This document shows positions 6,043 through 8,038 of a stretch of DNA of 8,038 nt, in pieces (the stretch's first letter is position 1; the number at the start of each line of letters is the position of its first letter). Made by a program: the position numbers and the translations under genes. The notes under the pieces are model-generated. The model ran no database searches. It was not told where the DNA came from and saw only the letters and a program-made list of their open reading frames with translations. The stretch spans positions 1 through 8,038 of the forward strand of contig JACWAG010000026.1 in assembly GCA_014874425.1 (NCBI GenBank), given 5' to 3'. This DNA is from Syntrophaceae bacterium. GTDB taxonomy: Bacteria; Desulfobacterota; Desulfomonilia; Desulfomonilales; Desulfomonilaceae.

Positions 6043-6633
6043 ATGGCAGGCCAATCTGTTGCATCATCGGCAAATCATTCAGAAGCTTTTTTCGGGGAAC
6101 TCAAGCATAACTGGGGATGGCTCCTTTGTCTTGGAGTCCTTTTCATCATCTTGGGTATCGTAGGTCTGGGAAGACTTTTCGCCCTCTCGTCGGCTGGTAC
6201 CCTGTTTTTTGGAATACTTATCGTCATCGCAGGGGTGGCACAGTTGATCGAGGCGATAAAATGCAAAGGATGGAAAGGCATGGCGTACCACGTGCTGATC
6301 GCTGTACTATATGTGGTCGGAGGCGTTTTTGTGATTAGGGAACCCTTGGCGGCTAAAATGCTCCTGACGTGGATTCTGGGGGCGGTACTCATATGTGTGG
6401 GCATCGTCCGAGGCGCCATGGCCTTACAGATGCGAACAACGGGAGGCTGGTTTGTGCCTATGCTTGGAGGCGTCATCTCGATCATCTTGGGAGGAATTAT
6501 TCTGGCCAATTGGCCATTGTCCGGTCTCTTTGTCATAGGCCTGTTTATCTCAGTAGAACTAATCACAAACGGCTGGTCTTACATCTTCATTGCGCTTGCG
6601 GCCAGGAAAGCAAGCAGGACGGCCGCAGCATAG
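6043..6633 (+). CDS. hdeD: HdeD family (DUF308) six-helix membrane protein
   Basis: This is an integral inner-membrane protein of 196 residues, close to the usual HdeD length. Six hydrophobic helices are visible at about 24-44, 50-72, 80-98, 104-128, 136-156 and 160-186, arranged as three similar pairs. Each pair has the family's small-residue pattern, for example LGVLFIILGIVGLG and GGVISIILGGIILANWP. There is a short cytoplasmic-looking N-terminus and a basic C-terminal tail (AARKASR). E. coli HdeD is linked to acid resistance at high cell density; the molecular activity of the family is unknown, so that role is only transferred by name. The ATG has AGGAG 6 bases upstream, and a plausible promoter lies 60-90 bases ahead. 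It appears to be a single-gene unit. Convergent gene debris follows. Confidence 0.88.
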   Translation: MAGQSVASSANHSEAFFGELKHNWGWLLCLGVLFIILGIVGLGRLFALSSAGTLFFGILIVIAGVAQLIEAIKCKGWKGMAYHVLIAVLYVVGGVFVIREPLAAKMLLTWILGAVLICVGIVRGAMALQMRTTGGWFVPMLGGVISIILGGIILANWPLSGLFVIGLFISVELITNGWSYIFIALAARKASRTAAA

Positions 6634-6682
6634 AAACTTTGTAGGGGAGGACTTTCGCGACAATGGCGCTCTTATGTAAAGG

Positions 6683-6838
6683 CTAATGCGCTTTATCAGA
6701 CGCCAATTTATCCTGCTTCGGATGCGGACCCATCCAAGTCACCGAACCGGAGTCTATGTCATAGAGCGCTCCTTCCACCTTGAGCTTGCCTGACTTGACC
6801 CTATCGACAGTTATGGTGCTGGTGCGGAAAACGTTCCG
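6683..6838 (-). pseudogene. C-terminal remnant of a beta-carbonic anhydrase
   Basis: About 50 codons on the minus strand encode the end of a beta-class carbonic anhydrase, the zinc enzyme that hydrates CO2 to bicarbonate. The recognisable part runs from VFRTSTITVDRVKSGKLKV through GALYDIDSGSVTWMGPHP to a stop at 6683. This matches the family's last helix and the final beta strand with its GAxYD motif. The zinc-binding region (CSDSR and HxxC motifs) and everything else upstream are missing. Upstream of about 6838 the same frame becomes antisense to the exporter remnant and loses all resemblance. No start codon or ribosome binding site precedes the homologous part, so it should not be functional. 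The family call rests on motif memory rather than a search. Confidence 0.7.
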
Positions 6839-7088
6839 TAGCTCAATTGAAAAAGAAATTAAACTCAATCCGGGCCTTGACGTGGAAGAGCGCCTTTTCA
6901 AGGCGTACAGCCTTACGGACAAACCGATGGCGTCGTGGTCGATTTTAACACTATTGGTTTTTTGGGCCATGCTGGCCACTCGATTTCAAGCTGCCGTTTC
7001 ATTTGGTATTCTGGTATCATTAGCATTTGGCATGTAAATCTTCGGTGACCTGATCTTTATGAAGTCGATCATTCTGACTTTGCCCTGA
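6832..7088 (+). pseudogene. C-terminal remnant of an MMPL/RND-type exporter
   Basis: The plus strand encodes the last part of an RND superfamily exporter of the MMPL type. Visible in order are a cytoplasmic linker (FRSSIEKEIKLNPGLDVEER), LFKAYSLTDKPMASWSI, a helix (ILTLLVFWAMLATRF), then FGILVSLAFGM. After an in-frame TAA at 7035 the frame continues IFGDLIFMKSIILTLP to a TGA at 7086. The GDL and LP spacing suits the final helix of these exporters, so the TAA looks like a nonsense mutation rather than the true end. The N-terminal helices, porter domains and most of the protein are absent. The relic's left end touches the carbonic anhydrase relic. The phospholipase-like gene starts 68 bases later. 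A functional truncated protein is very unlikely. Confidence 0.68.
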
Positions 7089-7156
7089 ATTAGAAGGATC
7101 ATCTTAAAGGTCGCGCAAAAGAAAAATATTCGTTCAGGATATTTGGAGAGGCCACT

Positions 7157-8038
7157 ATGAATGGGAAAGTACACTACTGGATAGTTTGTGACGCAGTGGC
7201 CTACATAAAGAACTATGGCACACCTTTACAAAAGAGGGCCTTGCAGTCTTTCGAATTAGCTTATGGCCAACGGAAATCAATCGAGGAGATTCCAGCTTCT
7301 CAGAGCGCAATGGAGAGATTAGCCGGTTTTGAATCCTGGCACACGGACAAATTTGGTGACTTGTCTCTGCGAGTCCCTGGATTTCTATGGAAAACCAAAC
7401 GGAATTTGACCGGACTTTTTGGCCATACGTTTACGGCCTTCAATCATTTCATAAACCCGCATCCGGATGGCGCCAAACAGTGGTCAGCCGGCAGTGGTTA
7501 TTCTTACAACACTTCTTCAATGAAGGGTTTTGACGCCTTCGTCGTAAAAGGAATATCTGTCTATCTTAGAGGGCTAGTGGATAAAGATAATTCACTGGTC
7601 TTGAATCGGGTTAGACCAGCTTGGATCAAAGGTGTTTCGGAGTGGAGGGACAATTTCGAACGAGAAATTGTTAACACTACTTTCGTTCCCTGGAGTGTGC
7701 TCGTCAAATTCTACTATTCCTACTTTCTTTTTGATCAAAAGGAACCACTAGAGGTCAGAGGACCAAATTCACACCTGGTCGGTCTTCAGCTTCTCGGGCC
7801 GGTTTTTCACGCTATCGCTGACGCTTGCTCGCCTCAACATGTCAGACCTGCCCTAGGATTCGGGCATCAGGCCTGGGAAAATTATGTTCAGTCCAGAGTT
7901 TACACCCGACAAATCGACTTAAACCCTGCGATAATATCTAAAATCATGAGCGAAGGACCTTTTAGCCCTGAACTTACTGCATCAGAGGGTAAGCTCACAG
8001 GACGATTCGATGTCGAATCTTTCGTTTACCAATTGAGC
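7157..8038 (+). CDS. Zinc-dependent phospholipase C-like protein, 5' part (cut by the window edge)
   Basis: An open frame of 294 codons begins at 7157 and continues past the window end. It carries the zinc-site pattern of the zinc-dependent phospholipase C and S1/P1 nuclease fold: H6 in HYWIVCDA (compare HLWIVNRA in Bacillus cereus PLC), a probable D64, H96 in FNHFINP, H218-x3-D222-x5-H228 and H237-x3-E241 in GHQAWENYV. The last two motifs keep the PLC residue spacing exactly. About 70 more residues lie between H96 and H218 than in the Bacillus enzyme. There is no signal peptide, and upstream in-frame codons run into a TAG without a better start, so the product appears cytoplasmic, unlike secreted PLCs. 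GGAG lies 8 bases before the ATG. Phosphodiester hydrolysis is likely; whether the substrate is a phospholipid or nucleic acid is unknown. Confidence 0.72.
   Translation, partial: MNGKVHYWIVCDAVAYIKNYGTPLQKRALQSFELAYGQRKSIEEIPASQSAMERLAGFESWHTDKFGDLSLRVPGFLWKTKRNLTGLFGHTFTAFNHFINPHPDGAKQWSAGSGYSYNTSSMKGFDAFVVKGISVYLRGLVDKDNSLVLNRVRPAWIKGVSEWRDNFEREIVNTTFVPWSVLVKFYYSYFLFDQKEPLEVRGPNSHLVGLQLLGPVFHAIADACSPQHVRPALGFGHQAWENYVQSRVYTRQIDLNPAIISKIMSEGPFSPELTASEGKLTGRFDVESFVYQLS

Noticed and set aside
6075..6566. A 163-residue minus-strand frame opposite hdeD
   Set aside because: It is antisense to a clear six-helix HdeD protein and has no family resemblance of its own.
6683..6979. A 98-residue minus-strand frame as an intact gene
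   Set aside because: Only the last 50 or so residues resemble carbonic anhydrase; the N-terminal half is antisense to the exporter relic.
6780..7037. An 85-residue plus-strand frame that could be called a small membrane protein
   Set aside because: Its first 17 or so residues are antisense to the carbonic anhydrase relic and the rest is exporter C-terminus, with homology continuing past the stop. It is a fusion frame across a deletion junction, with no ribosome binding site.

Overview
This is a chromosomal stretch from a bacterium with balanced base composition, AUG/GUG starts and strong GGAG ribosome binding sites. The gene mix (an LsrF-type aldolase away from any lsr transport genes, a bacterial RRM protein, HdeD, tandem ankyrin proteins and a zinc phospholipase C-like protein) would suit an environmental proteobacterium or Desulfobacterota-like organism. 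The window holds no taxonomic marker, so that placement is a weak inference.

Positions 1-3553 hold a leftward, operon-like set of three genes. In transcription order they are an LsrF/DhnA-type class I aldolase or thiolase, a zinc-dependent medium-chain dehydrogenase, and an M24 (Xaa-Pro) peptidase. Gaps are about 90-110 bases. A good sigma-70 promoter lies before the first gene and a weak terminator-like hairpin after the last. The aldolase and dehydrogenase look like part of a route for a phosphorylated sugar or diketone; the peptidase's connection is unclear.

Positions 3572-4132 hold a rightward RRM RNA-binding protein. Its near-consensus promoter (TTGACA, 17 bases, TATAAA) sits back to back with the leftward promoter, and its leader is about 200 bases. 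A 363-base gap with two inverted repeats follows. Then come two tandem paralogous ankyrin-repeat proteins (4496-5859) differing by one repeat, and a six-helix HdeD membrane protein (6043-6633).

Positions 6683-7088 hold two dead gene ends: the C-terminus of a beta-carbonic anhydrase reading left and the C-terminus of an MMPL/RND-type exporter reading right. They touch at about 6830-6840. The simplest reading is one deletion that removed the 5' parts of two divergent genes and the promoters between them.

From 7157 an open frame runs off the right edge. It encodes a protein with the zinc-ligand pattern of zinc-dependent phospholipase C and S1/P1 nuclease, but with no visible signal peptide.

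I found no phage, CRISPR, toxin or insertion-sequence features. The most unusual points are the paired gene relics, the ankyrin pair and the phospholipase C-like protein.
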